In this document: positions 12,974 through 26,100 of the stretch, in pieces
How the letters are laid out: each line of letters opens with the position of its first letter
Position numbering within the stretch: the first letter of the stretch is position 1
Assembly: GCA_914767715.1 (NCBI GenBank)
Contig: OU612067.1
Coordinates: 24,342,162 to 24,406,161 of the forward strand
DNA from: Membranipora membranacea
Lineage: Eukaryota; Bryozoa; Gymnolaemata; Cheilostomatida; Membraniporidae
DNA length: 64,000 bases
Direction: 5' to 3'
Translations under genes and position numbers: made by a program
Notes under the pieces: generated by a model
Told to the model about the DNA's origin: nothing
Database searches by the model: none
The model's input: only the letters and a program-made list of their open reading frames with translations

Positions 12974-13196
12974 GTCACTCTAGAGTTCTTAGCCTAATTT
13001 AGAAAACTGCTATAAGGTTTATCAACAGGAAGTGGCAAAGATTCAACAGATTTTAACTCAAAGTTGAGATGGAAGGTACTAAAAAGGTACTATTTTGTAT
13101 ATACTATCATTATAGTAGTACCTTTCTAGTTCTTTCACATATCAACTTTAAGCGAAAGTAAGTTTTCTAAATTAGACTTAGAATTCCAGAATGATA
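12974..13196. repeat. foldback (MITE-like) element
   Basis: Imperfect inverted repeat. One end reads TTCTTAGCCTAATTTAGAAA and the other TTTCTAAATTAGACTTAGAA. An inner palindrome surrounds GGTACTA ... TAGTACC. No coding content. Confidence 0.5.
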
Positions 13197-13529
13197 CCAA
13201 AAATGTGATTTCTTTACGATAACTTAATCTCATGCAGTTTCTATCGCGCAATCTACGAAATTTGAAATGATAAGTTCAGTAAAAATTCTTTATGTGTAGA
13301 CACAATATGCTTTCTCTCATACTAGAGTAACAAAAGCTACACAGGCAGTGCACAGGTTGGAAGGCTGCACGCACAGTCAATATCGAATATATTTATTCAC
13401 TCACGCCGATATGGTAATGAGCGAGGATAAGAAAAATGGAATTAGCAACACCTGTGACTATTTTTATAAGTTATTGTTTATTTCTCAACAAAACCAGAAC
13501 AAAATACTACTTACAAGCTGTGAGAGCAG

Positions 13530-13740
13530 GAAAGAGTCAGAATTTTGAGGTTATTTTGGTGTACTGGGAGGAGTCTGACAGATCAGGGATGTCTTGGGCA
13601 CCTGAGAAGTATGAGCTGCCTCAGTATCATGACTTTCGTTCGATGAGCACTGTAAGAAATACCACTTTCATTGAAGGTCTTTCAGAAAATATGACATTCA
13701 TATATTATGTGAGGTTGATTTTGTCTGGAGTTTCTATGCT
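13530..13740 (+). pseudogene. fibronectin type III-like fragment
   Basis: The open frame contains EVILVYWEESDRSG, then YELPQYHDFR, then VRNTTFIEGLSENMTF and YYVRLILSG. The order of V-W, Y-E, T-x-I-x-G-L and Y-x-V-R-L is that of an FN3 beta sandwich. No convincing flanking splice sites or partner exons were found, so it is either a lone exon or a relic. Confidence 0.3.
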
Positions 13741-13849
13741 TGGCAATACGTTTATCATGGCAACAATCAAATTGTTCGGAGTTATCTGTTTAATGTCAAG
13801 GGGGAAACAATTTCATACAGAGATTCATTGTAATGTCTAATATCTAATA

Positions 13850-15015
13850 TCTAATATCTGACACACATCAGAATAACGTAAGTGATATTATGTTAAGCGC
13901 TCTTAGGACATTCTCTACTATAAAAACAGTAAAGTTATCTCACAGCGAGGAGTATTTGTTTAGTCGTGTGATGGTGTGATATCTATGTTATCACTGTCTT
14001 GTCATACTTAGGAAACATTTCTCTGTATAGGACAGGTCAGTCGGCATATTTCTATTACATACAGATTTGAGATTATGACATTGTGCCGCTCCGATCCCAG
14101 CAATTACATGTAAATACTTTTTATTTGGACTGTACTCCATTCATGCTGCAATACTCTTTGTTGTATTAAATTTGTAATTCCACTTGCAGCTGAATGCACT
14201 CAAGATTATTTTTCTATTACAACTTCAGACTGAATAAAATTATCCAGGGATTTACAGAGTACTTACCTTGTCTCTTACGGTCTGTCAAGTCTTGAATTTT
14301 TATGAATGGCAAACTTCACACACAGCTAGGGTTTCAACAACCACTACTGAAACGCTATGTAAGTAAATATATTTTGTGACAAATGCGGCAAGCTTAAAGG
14401 AGTACAGCTCCTAAATGATAAATTAAAATCTGATTGCAATTGCTAGCGATTGGCTGTGATGGTAGGGGGTCTCAGCACACAACACTGTTGCCAGAACTAC
14501 TGTATTTGAATGTCCTGTCATAATCTCAACCCTCTAAGGTAAATTTCAGTCATCCCTGTCATTGTCTATCATTGTTACACGTCCTCAGGTTTGTCACTTT
14601 TAAAAAATATATTTGACAGTTGTGAAAAACTGTGGTCACACACTAATGATAAAGCTTGTCATTCTCACTGACACGGTTGCAAGATGCTCATACAGTGCAG
14701 TTCCTTTTCATACTCATCATATACATTGGTCGACGTAAATTGAGGATAAATATTCATATAGATTATCTCAAATCAAGTACGAAAATAAATAGGCTAATTC
14801 TACATATAACTGTGACAATGTATTGTGAACATGACAAGGGAAGTATTCATCAAACTATCCCCCAAAAAAAACTGTGGGGAAACAGATACGAAAAACTTGG
14901 CATGAAAATTGTTGTTATAACCAGGCGTTCCAGATACGAATCTAGTTGTGACATTATTGCTGTTATACATGGAATCAGTCAGATTATAATCTATAAAGTG
15001 TTATAATCTATAAAG

Positions 15016-15046
<31 letters not shown>

Positions 15047-16180
15047 AGTCTATAAAGATTTGTCTTGTGTATGAGCTTCAGGCCTACTGAGCCAATCTAT
15101 TACTCCTTCTGGTCAATGACTTAGTTTGCATGGTTGTGAAGGTCAGTGCATTTACGTTTGTTGGTCAGTGGGCAATTCCACATGTGAAGATAAATCACTT
15201 TCTACATGGAAACAACGGAGGGGTTACTCAGGGATAAAGAATAACTTTTTTGAGTGGTTTCTGTTATAATCTCCCTTCGCATATCCCTACGCCGTAATAG
15301 CGCTTTCTCATACCGAGGCTAAACTCTATGTAATCATACGTCAGCTCACAACTAGCAGACCAGCTCCTTTTTGGAGGAGAGCATGTTCAGCTCATCATAC
15401 GTTTAGGAGCGTTTTGAATTGATAAAGCTTCAACCTTCAATCTTATAGTGATTAGAAATGAATCCACCGTGCGATTCATAACTGGTTTTAATATGGATCC
15501 GTTTATTGCATTGTTGTGAAACTACTAACGATACATCCAAATGATAAATACCTGCTTTGAATAGAATTAATTGTTTGCAGGTAATCACTTACATCAATAG
15601 TGGTCTAGAACTAAACCCTCCATGGTTTCAAATTTAGATGTAAATTGACAGCTTCTATTGATTATATCTAGAACAAAATGTTTATCATTCAACTTGTGAA
15701 GGATCTCCCCTGATCTGACCATGGTTTCAAAATTAGCCTACTTAATATTTTACAGGAAAGAATAGTTTTGAAACTTTGTTCAGTTCATGTCTAATAGATG
15801 GAAGTGTTGCTCTGGTCATGTCATATCAATATTAAGCCAAAGGTAACACCATATGCATTCTTTTATCCCCAACGACAGTCATTTTCTCAATAAATCAAGA
15901 AAGAAGCCAAGAACAAATACTGCAAGGTGAAAGCTGGACTACTGCCAGCATCCGTAGTTGTCTGTCCCTGAATCAGTGAGGGCAAATTTCCATACAAATC
16001 ATATTTGATTTGGTACTGGTTCGCCATTCAGTCTAGCCAGGCCTTTTCGGGACGTGACTAAATGTGTGCAACAAAAAGATCCCTCTCTGCCTCTTTGATA
16101 AAAAGAGTAGCCGGAATTCCGGCGGGCAAGAGTATAGGGTGCCGCTTGAGTACTTTGGTCCCTCTACCTGTACTCTAAAG
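13850..16180. other. intergenic, no supported gene
   Basis: No exon with both domain and splice support. An (AT)n microsatellite sits at about 15016-15044. Confidence 0.55.
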
Positions 16181-16203
16181 GGCTAACCCTCACAACATTG
16201 ACA

Positions 16204-16461
16204 ACTTAGACTTAGACTTAGACTTAGACTTAGACTTAGACTTAGACTTAGACTTAGACTTAGACTTAGACTTAGACTTAGACTTAGACTTAGACTTAGA
16301 CTTAGACTTAGACTTAGACTTAGACTTAGACTTAGACTTAGACTTAGACTTAGACTTAGACTTAGACTTAGACTTAGACTTAGACTTAGACTTAGACTTA
16401 GACTTAGACTTAGACTTAGACTTAGACTTAGACTTAGACTTAGACTTAGCCTTAGACTTAG
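16204..16461. repeat. (TTAGAC)n hexanucleotide microsatellite
   Basis: About 43 nearly perfect tandem copies of TTAGAC, with one variant (TTAGCC) at the right end. The long Ser-Leu and Lys-Ser open frames across it are by-products of the hexamer. The array ends about 410 bases beyond the stop codon of precursor B. Confidence 0.95.
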
Positions 16462-16819
16462 GGAACAATTGTCAATGCTTGAGACATGTACCGAGTAGTG
16501 GTTATGTGGATATGTTACCATCACTTCCAAAGTAGACTGACGCTAGTGTCTGTCAAACCATCACCGTGTTTTTTGATAATCAACATTGTGCCTGATTTCA
16601 TTAAATATTCATTTTATATTTTTTATTCCATATTCTTCATGATATATTCATTATTTTATACACGACACAATGATAAAAAATTACTAGGAATTGAAAAGTA
16701 ATAATAGGTAGAGTTGAATGACTAATGCAAAAGTCAATAAAAGGGTATTTTAAAAAGAACTTGACAAAAATTCACTAACAAAAGATAAAGTGGGAAGATA
16801 ATGAAAAACATATCTAGTA

Positions 16820-16825
16820 TTTATT
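16820..16825 (-). promoter_or_regulatory. polyadenylation signal of precursor B
   Basis: AATAAA on the minus strand about 50 bases after the B stop codon. Confidence 0.5.
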
Positions 16826-16873
16826 GCCTTTTCTGAACTTACAAACATCATCAAATAAGCGTTTAGTTTCTTA

Positions 16874-19181
16874 TTAGAAACTGAACTTTATAGTGATTGT
16901 TACGCTGACGCTTATCTTCGGCCATCCTCTTTTCTGTCTGCTTAGTGCATCAGCATCTAAAAATTAACAATCATATCATAGATATGCACTCTACAGTTTA
17001 TAGAGCAAAGCAGAGCAAAGAATTTGTAATGGACATTCTTAGCTCAGTTTTGTTCATTTATTTTGATAAGCAGATTCCCGCTGACATTCGGACATGGCCT
17101 GGCTCAGGTAGCTATTGTTGATGGGCTATGTGCACCAGATTGTGTAGAGTAATATTATATTTTGCTAACCAAAATGATAGCCATGGCTGCCAAAGACATT
17201 GTGTGTGAGGAGTTGTCTTTGTAACATCAAAGTATACACAACTCCTAACTACCTAACAGTAGCCGAACCAGCCGGCATACACTGCAGCAAACTGTATAAT
17301 TTCACATATTATGTTTTTATGATGATACAGTATTGTAGTGCTCTTGTGAGGTTTGATAATGGTACTTTATTACGATGGAATCAGGCATTCAACACACCTG
17401 TGTTTGAAGACTTTGCCAACCATCTGAAACCATTGTGACATTCATCGCGTACACTTTTTGTTATGAAACTGGTGTCAGCAATTTCGCCCTCCAATACATC
17501 GAATAGCTCTTCCTCTCCCTCCAAGGTGACATTGTCATTCTCTGCAAGGAAGTTTTCGATCTTCCTTCCGCTCTCTGGTTTGGTCGGAACTGGCAGCAGA
17601 TAACATTGAGCTGAGTTGCTGTCTTTCTTATAAAAGATGCCCTGTAATAATATAATTAAAGTAATTTGGTATGGTTTGAATTTTGTTGATCTGTGTGCCA
17701 TCTATTTCTTATACTGTGCTTACATATGATGTGTGATGGTATTCGGGATAATGTTGAGAATAGTTATTTACCTTTATTTTCTATTCGGTTTCCCTTTTGC
17801 GGCCAACGAGAATATGCATGTATTGAAATCTACTTAGCGCACCTTTGTAATAGGTAAGGATGGGAAAGAATATTTTCGATTACCTGAAATCTAATGACAG
17901 TAAAAAAATACTCGGTTTGATAACCCTTTGGAGGAAAAACAAGATGCTTTCTAAGTTATGAACTTATAAATTGTAAGGCATTGTTAGTGATTAAAACTGG
18001 TCACGGTGAATTTTTCAAAGGTGGGAACTAATTGGTAAAATTGAAAAGCAATTACAATAAGGTAAGGAACTTTGACACGACGACTCATTTGAAATTTAGA
18101 TATGTTCAGTACTTACTTTGTTGTAGTCTTGGGCTTGAAGTGAGCCATCTTCCTCTCTGTAAACTACAACATTTTCTTCTTTGTAAAAGGAGATTTCTTC
18201 TGCCCGTTCCTTGATTTGCTACAAGAAAAAACATCTTGATGTGTCATTGTTCAAACTTGCTGACTATCAAACACAAGTCCTAAAGATAACCCTAATAAAG
18301 CCAAACATCACCAAAAGCAAATGTAAATTTATTGGGTCCACAGTGTAAATGCAACTTTTAGTTTAGTAATATTGTATCAAATAATGAAGTTGGTTCTGTT
18401 AATAAATTATCAGTATCTCAGTTTGCCTGTTGAACTAGACCTAGTTTAACCTTAACAAACCAAGCAGCAATTGTTTATCCTTTTACTTACTCTGTGAACT
18501 GCAAGACAAAGGGTGCATCATTCAACCAACAGAAGTGTTTGGCAACCAAAAACATGATCGGTTAATTTCTCAAAGTTTATCTTATATGTAAACTTCAATT
18601 TCATTCACAACTGACCTCCTGTAAAATTCTCTACAATGTCGTTATCCGTCGTTTTCATATAAATATAACAATCAAATTACAATGCAGCACAGGAACCAAT
18701 ATATATATATATATATACATATATTATATTATATATTTTTTTTATAATGTCCAAGTCGGTCAATGTTGGTAGGTACTAGTATGAATCTTACGATTTTTCA
18801 CTTACCCCATTTGAGTTTGATTGCAGACTTCCATGTCTCACAAACTCTGGAGTGGTATTCTTCAGGTGGCTGACAGTATTTTGCTGCCACACAGATAAGT
18901 AAATAACTGCTGACACTGTTATAGTCAGCAGCAAGGTTAACACCAGTATAGTGATCACCAGTATACGGGAGGATTGGCTGCTGCTGCTACTGGGGTTCTT
19001 CTTCTCAATATCCTTCAGAATTCAAATAACACGGAACTTTATCAAACAAATCAAAGAATGTGATAAACAAAATTTTGACTGACTGACTTTTTTTGCAAGG
19101 CTGTTCAATTTAAATTAAAAAAAAGTCCATCAATTTTACTCTCAGGAAAGTATTAGGATATCATGAGAGAAAGCTTACCAT
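16874..19181 (-). CDS. BRICHOS propeptide precursor B with RQKR-released Ser/Thr-rich peptide
   Basis: Five exons: 19179-19181 (ATG then gtaagc), 18806-19012, 18117-18218, 17398-17641 and 16874-16956, giving 212 residues. The tail is DIEKKNPSSSSSQSSR, followed by the helix ILVITILVLTLLLTITVSAV. The BRICHOS domain spans about residues 72-184 with cysteines at 117 (AQCYLL) and 172 (DECHNG) and an NVT sequon. Exon 4 ends phase 1 (SNT, then G/gt). After an intron of 441 bases the acceptor ttttag restores the frame as DADALSRQKR then GW. RQKR is a consensus furin site. The 17-residue peptide alternates Ser/Thr/Lys with Ile/Val/Phe. A truncated copy of exon 2 lies at 38896-38977. Confidence 0.85.
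16877..16927 (-). other. predicted mature peptide of precursor B
   Basis: GWPKISVSVTITIKFSF, directly after RQKR and ending at TAA. From residue 4 it strictly alternates polar (K,S,S,T,T,K,S) and hydrophobic (I,V,V,I,I,F,F) residues, so it should be an amphipathic beta strand. Net charge is only about +2, so it need not be membrane-lytic. It could also be a beta-aggregating or signalling peptide. Confidence 0.75.
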
Positions 19182-19259
19182 CTCCGCTTTTTGTCACTCC
19201 TTTGTGTATCAAACTTGTGCTGGTGAAAATGGGTGCTGTAATGATACAGTCTTGCCTCT

Positions 19260-19268
19260 CTTTATATA
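19260..19268 (-). promoter_or_regulatory. TATA box of precursor B
   Basis: TATATAAAG on the minus strand about 80 bases upstream of the B start codon. Confidence 0.6.
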
Positions 19269-19299
19269 GGTACTAAACCTATTTCCTGCACAGGAGCAG

Positions 19300-20600
19300 T
19301 ATAATTGATTATGCTTTCAACTTATAGATAAATGTTGTGGTTTTCAGGTCCGGAAGCATTTCCTTGTTGAGGATTGAAGAAAAAAATGAGTGGGCAAGAA
19401 ATAATAGTTCAGCGAACCATCGCAACTATAAATGTTTCTAACCCAAATTCTAATATAATATTATTAATGGGTTTGGGTCACATTATTCACAACCTATTGA
19501 CTACATAAAGAGACTGTCGTAACCAAAATCACCAGGAAACAGATAGTCTGATGATCTCATCCAGGCGTAACCTATCAATAATAAACAGGTAATCAGGAAA
19601 CACATCGTGGTTACTAGTTTCCTAGTTTATTCAGGAAAAGAATGATTGATGTGGTAGAGACTTTGAATTCATTATTTGTTCAGTTTGATTTGATTCATAT
19701 TAACATGTTTGAGTTGTATATGTATTGTAATGGGACAGATATATTGGTATCAGCTCTGATCTAAGTGGGTATGAGCAAAAACCTTTGTGGGTATTTTTTT
19801 CAATGAAATTGTGACCCGAACTCAAAAAAAATAAGTGTGGTGTAGTGTCCAAAGGTGTTTCTATCACCATGATTGGTTCATGCATCGATCAAATATTAAA
19901 ATTTAGATATATTAAATTTAAAACTTAATAAACAGTGCAGCGGTATGGTCATGTAGTTAATTTAGTTTGGAATACCGCAATCAGGCAGGACAGTCACTTT
20001 GCCATTTACACTTGGAACATAATACCCCAAGAGAGCAGATTCCAACCCACAAGCAAGACAAGAAAGCACTGCTACCTCCGCACCCATGATGTTTACTCCA
20101 GTGGTAAGCAGTGACCGTTCCCTCTGAAGTTACTGGTTCTTTTATTTAGGCAAGTGCAAGTTTTTGGATGGCTCTTTCGACGTCTAGTTCGCAGTTCAAG
20201 GTGGCTTGGTTTGAATGGTTTGTATTTAGATAGTATATTAATGGGCATTAATCACAATTCTTCGGAATAATTAGTGACATGGCAGTAAGGTGTAATTTTC
20301 AAGATAACTATTATAGCTGGTCTTTTGAGGAGATAAATTTAGTTGAGATAACAAGCTGCAGAATGCCCATAATAAATGCCGAGAACTCGATCCCATAGAT
20401 GAGGGGGGGGGGTAGTAAATGCTTTATAAAGACTGATTTTTTTTATCTAAATACCGTCTGGCACAAGGCATTAGGAGTGAAGTTGAATTCAAATTTTGAT
20501 AACTTCTTGGAACTTCTTTGATACTAACTGTTTGCCTTCTCAAAAAAAGTTTTCAGGATTTGACAAATTTTGATTGGAGTTCTCAATAAAATATGAAAAG
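19300..20600. other. intergenic, duplicated at 39.0-40.3 kb
   Basis: No gene seen. Most of the stretch recurs almost base for base in the segmental copy, including a poly-G run (20403 here, about 40129 in the copy) whose length differs. Confidence 0.6.
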
Positions 20601-20639
20601 TTTTTATATACTTTTAAATAAATCTATCTTTGAGAGACC

Positions 20640-20820
20640 TATTTTCAATGTTGTTCAAATAATATTACAATAATTTAGGCTCTGTACTGAAAATGATACT
20701 ATCGTCTGCCAACAGAATCTAATAATATATCGGGATTGTACTAATGACGTCATTGATTGAATATAATAAATAAGATCGGCCCAGTACAGAGCCCTGTGGG
20801 ACTCCAATATTTATATCAAA
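20640..20820 (-). repeat. LINE reverse transcriptase remnant
   Basis: The minus strand reads INIGVPQGSVLGPILFIIFN, the hallmark GVPQGSVLGP block of non-LTR reverse transcriptases, followed in another frame by LADDSIIFSTEP (the catalytic A/Y-x-DD box). Frameshifts and stops make it a relic. The same relic is at 40390-40560, as part of the segmental duplication. Confidence 0.7.
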
Positions 20821-21336
20821 TTATCAGCTTTGAAAATTACTAATTCTTAATATTCTGCTTACGGTCGCTAAGACATGATTTCATTCAAAGGCCGGTATTA
20901 TTAGTAAGGTTATAAAAAGCAACCTTTTTTTACTAAACTTTCATGATTAATCATATGGAAGACCTTCCTGTTATCTTAAAATATCCCTTGAGTTATTCTG
21001 CTTTCATGTGTGTTTCACCTTCATTACTGTCATTACTCTTTACATGTTCGGCTGGTGACCATAATCTTGAACTAAAGATATTTATAGTCCGCATTATACC
21101 CTTTGATTGTCCTTCAAACCCTAAATATAATGTTGATAGTTTAGATCTGATTCATAGGTTTTCAAGTAGGCCTATCTATATCGATAAATATCTTGATAAC
21201 AAACAAACATACCAGAGGGTGATGGGATGACAATTTGACAAGTAACTGCCTGTTTTATTGCAGGTGGTAGTGATAATCATATTCATTGCACTGTAAACGA
21301 AATCATTACCACCTATCATGTAGCATAAATAGTCAA

Positions 21337-21560
21337 TTAATCATTCTACAGTAGGGTATAGTTTAGATAAGATTGCAAATGAGGCCTACAGCTGAAAATT
21401 AAGACTGGGGCAAGTGGTAATCCCTTTCCTTCACAAGGAAATTCTTCCCTACATAGGAAGCTATTAGTCAGATATATCATCAACTTTATCCAGATATCAG
21501 AGGAAGTCGAATTTTCTGATACAACCAATGAAAATGGATACCCTGATGTAGAAGATGTCA
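21337..21560 (+). repeat. interspersed repeat family R3, copy 1
   Basis: Starts near ATTAATCATTCTACAGTAG and contains GCTATTAGTCAGATATATCA. Related copies are at about 28190-28445 (inverted), 29885-30130 and 41957-42190. Confidence 0.5.
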
Positions 21561-22725
21561 GGTTTTGGTGTTCCATAATACTAAGCTTTTCACTACGTGA
21601 AATTCAAATTGATGGTTTCCCTATCATTATGAAACATCAGACCACATTTTCTATTTTCAGTTTTTGCTTATTCCCCTCGGACCAATCAGGAAGTTATTTT
21701 TCATCATTATCTCTTTATTTGGATAGAAAATATTTCAACAGCTTGTTTGTTCTATTATTGATTCCTGAACTTGACGTGAGTATTTACGTCTTTTTATTTG
21801 TTTCCAGTTTCACTGAACGAAACAGATGTACACATCTTCAATCCAGTTGTCTCAACCTAATCTGCATCAGTAAATCCTTATAACATTAGTAAAACTATGG
21901 AAAAGGATAATTATAGATCAGACAAACCAACCAAATAAAATCCGCCTGCCCTCGTAAATAGTGGTCGCAACGTCACCCGCGACCACACCCACAATTAAAA
22001 TGCTCATATTATTACAAAACAAGTCCAGTTCTGTATGTGCAGTAGCCAGTTTTATGAGGCAATCATGATAGGTGTGTTGTTGCAGCCAATGTTGCTTGCT
22101 TGCTATATTGCAGGGGCATAGTCCAATGCAACTGTGGCTGCTTCACAGCGGTTTGGATCCTTCTCCATTCACTGGGAGTTGTGCCTAATTGGCTATAACT
22201 GCATAGCTTTGTGCGGTACCAGGCTATTGTATTTTGTGTCAAATTATCTGCACTGATGGATTAATTTGGCGAGCAAATTCTTCAAGCCTTTAGTTGCCCT
22301 GTGAGCCTTGGTGTGTGAGGTTTTCCTCACAGCCTCAGTAAATTTGAGTTGCGTATAAACTTTAACTATATTTATCTATTTTTCTGGGCAAAGGTGATAT
22401 TTGGGGATTTACTAATGGAGCTAAAAGGTACGTTTTAAATTAAATTCTGATTTTCTGTAGGTTAAAATAATTCGACTCCAAGTTCACTTGACTTAATATT
22501 TCTTTTATTTCTCAGTACATTCAAAATCATTGATCAATCAATCAATCATGATTTCATATATTTGTCACGAGTATTAAAAAACACTATGATTTTTGTTCTG
22601 GGTGTAAACTGTCCATAAAGTAGTGTAAAAGTGTAAAAATATATAGACTAAAGCAGATTGTTATAATAAAATATGTGAGATTGTGGAAGAGCACAGGAAG
22701 GAAAAATAAAACAGCGACTAGAGAG

Positions 22726-22987
22726 TCAAAACAGGTTTGCATTTATGATGCGGACTAAAACACGATAAAACGAGTCCGTTCCCTTTGACAACCTGATCTT
22801 AGGAGCATGCAGGGGTCCTGACGGCATTGTCTCGATGATGCTATGAATAAAATGAGTCTCATCTCGATAGATCGTCAGCACATACTTCTGACATCTTAGT
22901 TTGATCGCTTCGTCTAGACTGAGTTGGATATTAGCACCGTGTTTTGTGGCTTCATTCAAAATCGATTGCATAGCATTTTGCTGAATA
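22726..22987 (-). other. possible terminal exon, unknown protein
   Basis: After an acceptor (catgtatag) 87 open codons follow, containing MQSILNEATKHGANIQLSLD, EAIKLRCQKYVLTIYRDETH and FYRVLVRIINANLF, then stop. Composition looks coding but I recognise no family. No upstream exon could be joined. Confidence 0.3.
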
Positions 22988-23199
22988 CTATACATGTGGG
23001 GATAATATAGAAAAATAGCAAACATCAATTTTGACTCAATAAAAGTTCTATAAAGCTGTTTATTTGATCTTTGAGTATATTGTTCCTTATAGTTTGCGTT
23101 AAATTGAATAGTTAATTATTGGCTGCATTTTTATTGAACGAGGCACATTTTTATGCACCACATTAATTGCACCATTTTCTATTCCAGTTTCACGGAACC

Positions 23200-26100
23200 T
23201 TCGGGGATTAGAATAAAACCTGTGATACTATACTACAAATCTCGTGTAAATTGATCAAGAAGCCTTGTAGTCCAGAACAGTGAAATTTGATAATGTCAAG
23301 TGCTAGAAGCTGACTCAACACTCTCACCAACCCACTCCAGTGTCTACGCTATCATGACGCCTACTCTACCAGTCGGCTTGTGATGCTGTACAGCTATACC
23401 TCAGCTAGCCGAGCACTCAGCTCCCTCAACATCCTCTATACCTCAACATCAGAGAGCCACAGGATTCTTACCGCTATACCACCTAAATCCTGTACTGCTA
23501 GCACAGCACACCTATGTCTCTAGATACAGCTGTCGTTATACCCCGCTGCATCCTCTCATCTTGAGTGACGACTACCCCCTTCTCGTTGTGTCGTCATTTA
23601 CTGCTACGCCACAATAATCTACTGCCGGTGATCTCGCTGCTGATGCTTTCTGACACTAACTGTAACTGTATACGTTAACCTCTTGGATTGTTTATTAATC
23701 TACCCTGTTGCTGAGGGAGAGCTGCTGGAGTCACTTTTTACACTTCAATGATTCCAGGTGTGTGCCTCGTTAGTTTTTACAGCCGTCAATTTTTTGTGCT
23801 AGGATTAGGTTGGGGCTTTTTGTGCAAGCTCGCCTTTTTCATCCAATAGTGCAGATTTTCGGGCTCATGCACTCTAGTTGCTGGGCTGTACTCGGTTGTG
23901 TGGTGATGATTGTTAGGTATTACTTACAGTGTGTGTCTTGGTATCTTGCCTCTTTGGAGCAGTTGTGTTTCTTGCCAATAATCTTTGTTGGTTTGTCTCA
24001 GCCTGGAGGGCTTTAGTATCTCGAGGTCAGAGCTCGATAAGTTGGGGGCAAAGGCGCTCAGGGAAATTTGAAATCAAAGAAATTACCGGTTAGCAGCAGA
24101 AAGAAAGTGCTTATTGATAGAATTATTCAAAACTCCTCACAGTTTCAAATCGATTCAACAGGAAGTGATTTTGAAATGGCATCTCAATCTATATTTTTTC
24201 CTGCTGCTCATAGCACTGACCAACAAGCCAGAGTATTTTCATCAGGCATTGTACAAGTAAATCAATGCTCAATAGGCGGTGCTGAAATTCAGCAACCAGC
24301 ATCACAACATGATGTTAGGGGTCGGCAGCAATCTGATAATGGTTGCGAAGACCAACAGATGCCTGGTCATAATGATAGTAATGGTCAACATGTGCAACAA
24401 GGTCAAAATCATAGACCGCTCAATGGTAGTGTAAATGGCGAGCAGCAGCAAATTCAAGTAGGATCAAATCAATCTGCCGCGCCCATGGATTATACATGCG
24501 AGCAAGATGGTAGGATAAGGATGCATATTTTTCCATCCAATGCTATTCATCAAAACAATGGAAACAATGGATGGCTTTTGAAAGGTCAAGCTGTGTCATC
24601 TGGAAACTCAATTCAGGCTAATCAACCAAAACCAGCGTTAGCTTCCACCAGTAACAATGAATGGCTTATTCGTGACTCACGTAATTTAGCTTCAGCTATT
24701 AATGATGGGCCAGTAAATAACAATGGGTGGCTATCCGATAGACAAGCTCAATCTAGGAGTAACATCCTGTTCGTAATAATGCTGCTCATGATACACAGAC
24801 TGCAGCAGCTGTCAATAGTAACCCATGGTTGTCACATGTTAGTATTGCTGTACCTTCGCATGGTGTTCACGTTAGCTCACCTCAACATGACACTCGCAGA
24901 CCCCCATCCCCTATCATGGACTTACATCAAAGTCGTATATCACCCCAGTTAACAGAACCAAACTGGCATTCTAGTACATATGAAGTAGGGGGCACAACTC
25001 CGAATATAGAGTCAGATTATGCTATGTCCTGTAGACAGGAGTTGGATTATGCCATCGCAGAGTCAATAGAGGCTAGTAAAATGCCAGTACTTCAGGGTGA
25101 TTTGCTCAAGTACAATCGCTGGGCCAGGTCATTTGATGCTTTTATATCTAAACGAAAATGGCCAGCAGCCAGTTCTAAGCTTTTCTACCTAGAAAAGCTT
25201 ACTGATGGTGATGTTAGAGAGCTAATCGAGCATTATCTAATCAGAAATTCTGAGCAAGGATATATCGAGGCATGGAAAGACCTCAATCAGACATTTATGG
25301 TAATTCTTATCTCATTGCACATGCATACAAGAAAAAACTGTTTACCTGGCCAAAATCACAAACAGAGATAATGTCGGTATAAAAAAGCTGGCAAAATTTA
25401 TCAAGCAGTGCCTAGCAATGAGAGAAGAAAGCCCACACTTTGGATTTTTTGAGGAGTATGATCGTAATCAGGGCTTAGTCAAGAATCTTTCTTCTTATAT
25501 GGCATTACGGTGGAATAATAAACTAACAGAGTAACAACATGATCAGGTGTTCCCACCGTTCTCTCGGTTTGTTGAGTTTATTGTTTTAGAATCCCACTCA
25601 GCAAAAAATCCAATTACTTCCCAGAATGCTTTGAAGGATGTTGGTAATGTAGAATCATTAGCTAAGAGTGATCAATCAAAACTTAAATCAAAATCTAACC
25701 AAAGTGATGTCAGTCATAAGACAGATGCTGAATAAGATTCGTCTAAGAAAAAATGCTGTCCTCACTGTAAATCTGATAATCACATGTATATGTCTAAGTG
25801 TGCAGATTTTAAGTCACTCTCTGTGGAGCAACATTTTTCTACAGTGAAAACTCTCAAGGCATGTAATCGCTGTTTGTCAGCTGATCACTACTTAGCTAAG
25901 TGTACCAGGGACTGGAAGTGTGGAGTTTGTAAAAGCTCGTCACATCATACTCTGGTGTACAGAGCTAAGGGTGGTCCAAGTGGAGAGACATCTCCGCCTA
26001 AAGCAGTGTCTCAGCTTCTCCATAGCACTTGTACTGATACCATTACTGATGCTCAATCTTGACTGTTTTGTAAAACTCTACCAGTGTGGATATCCACTAG

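Noticed and set aside
16183-16530. Open frames of Ser-Leu and Lys-Ser repeats on the minus strand
   Set aside because: They are translations of the (TTAGAC)n microsatellite and have no splice or start context.
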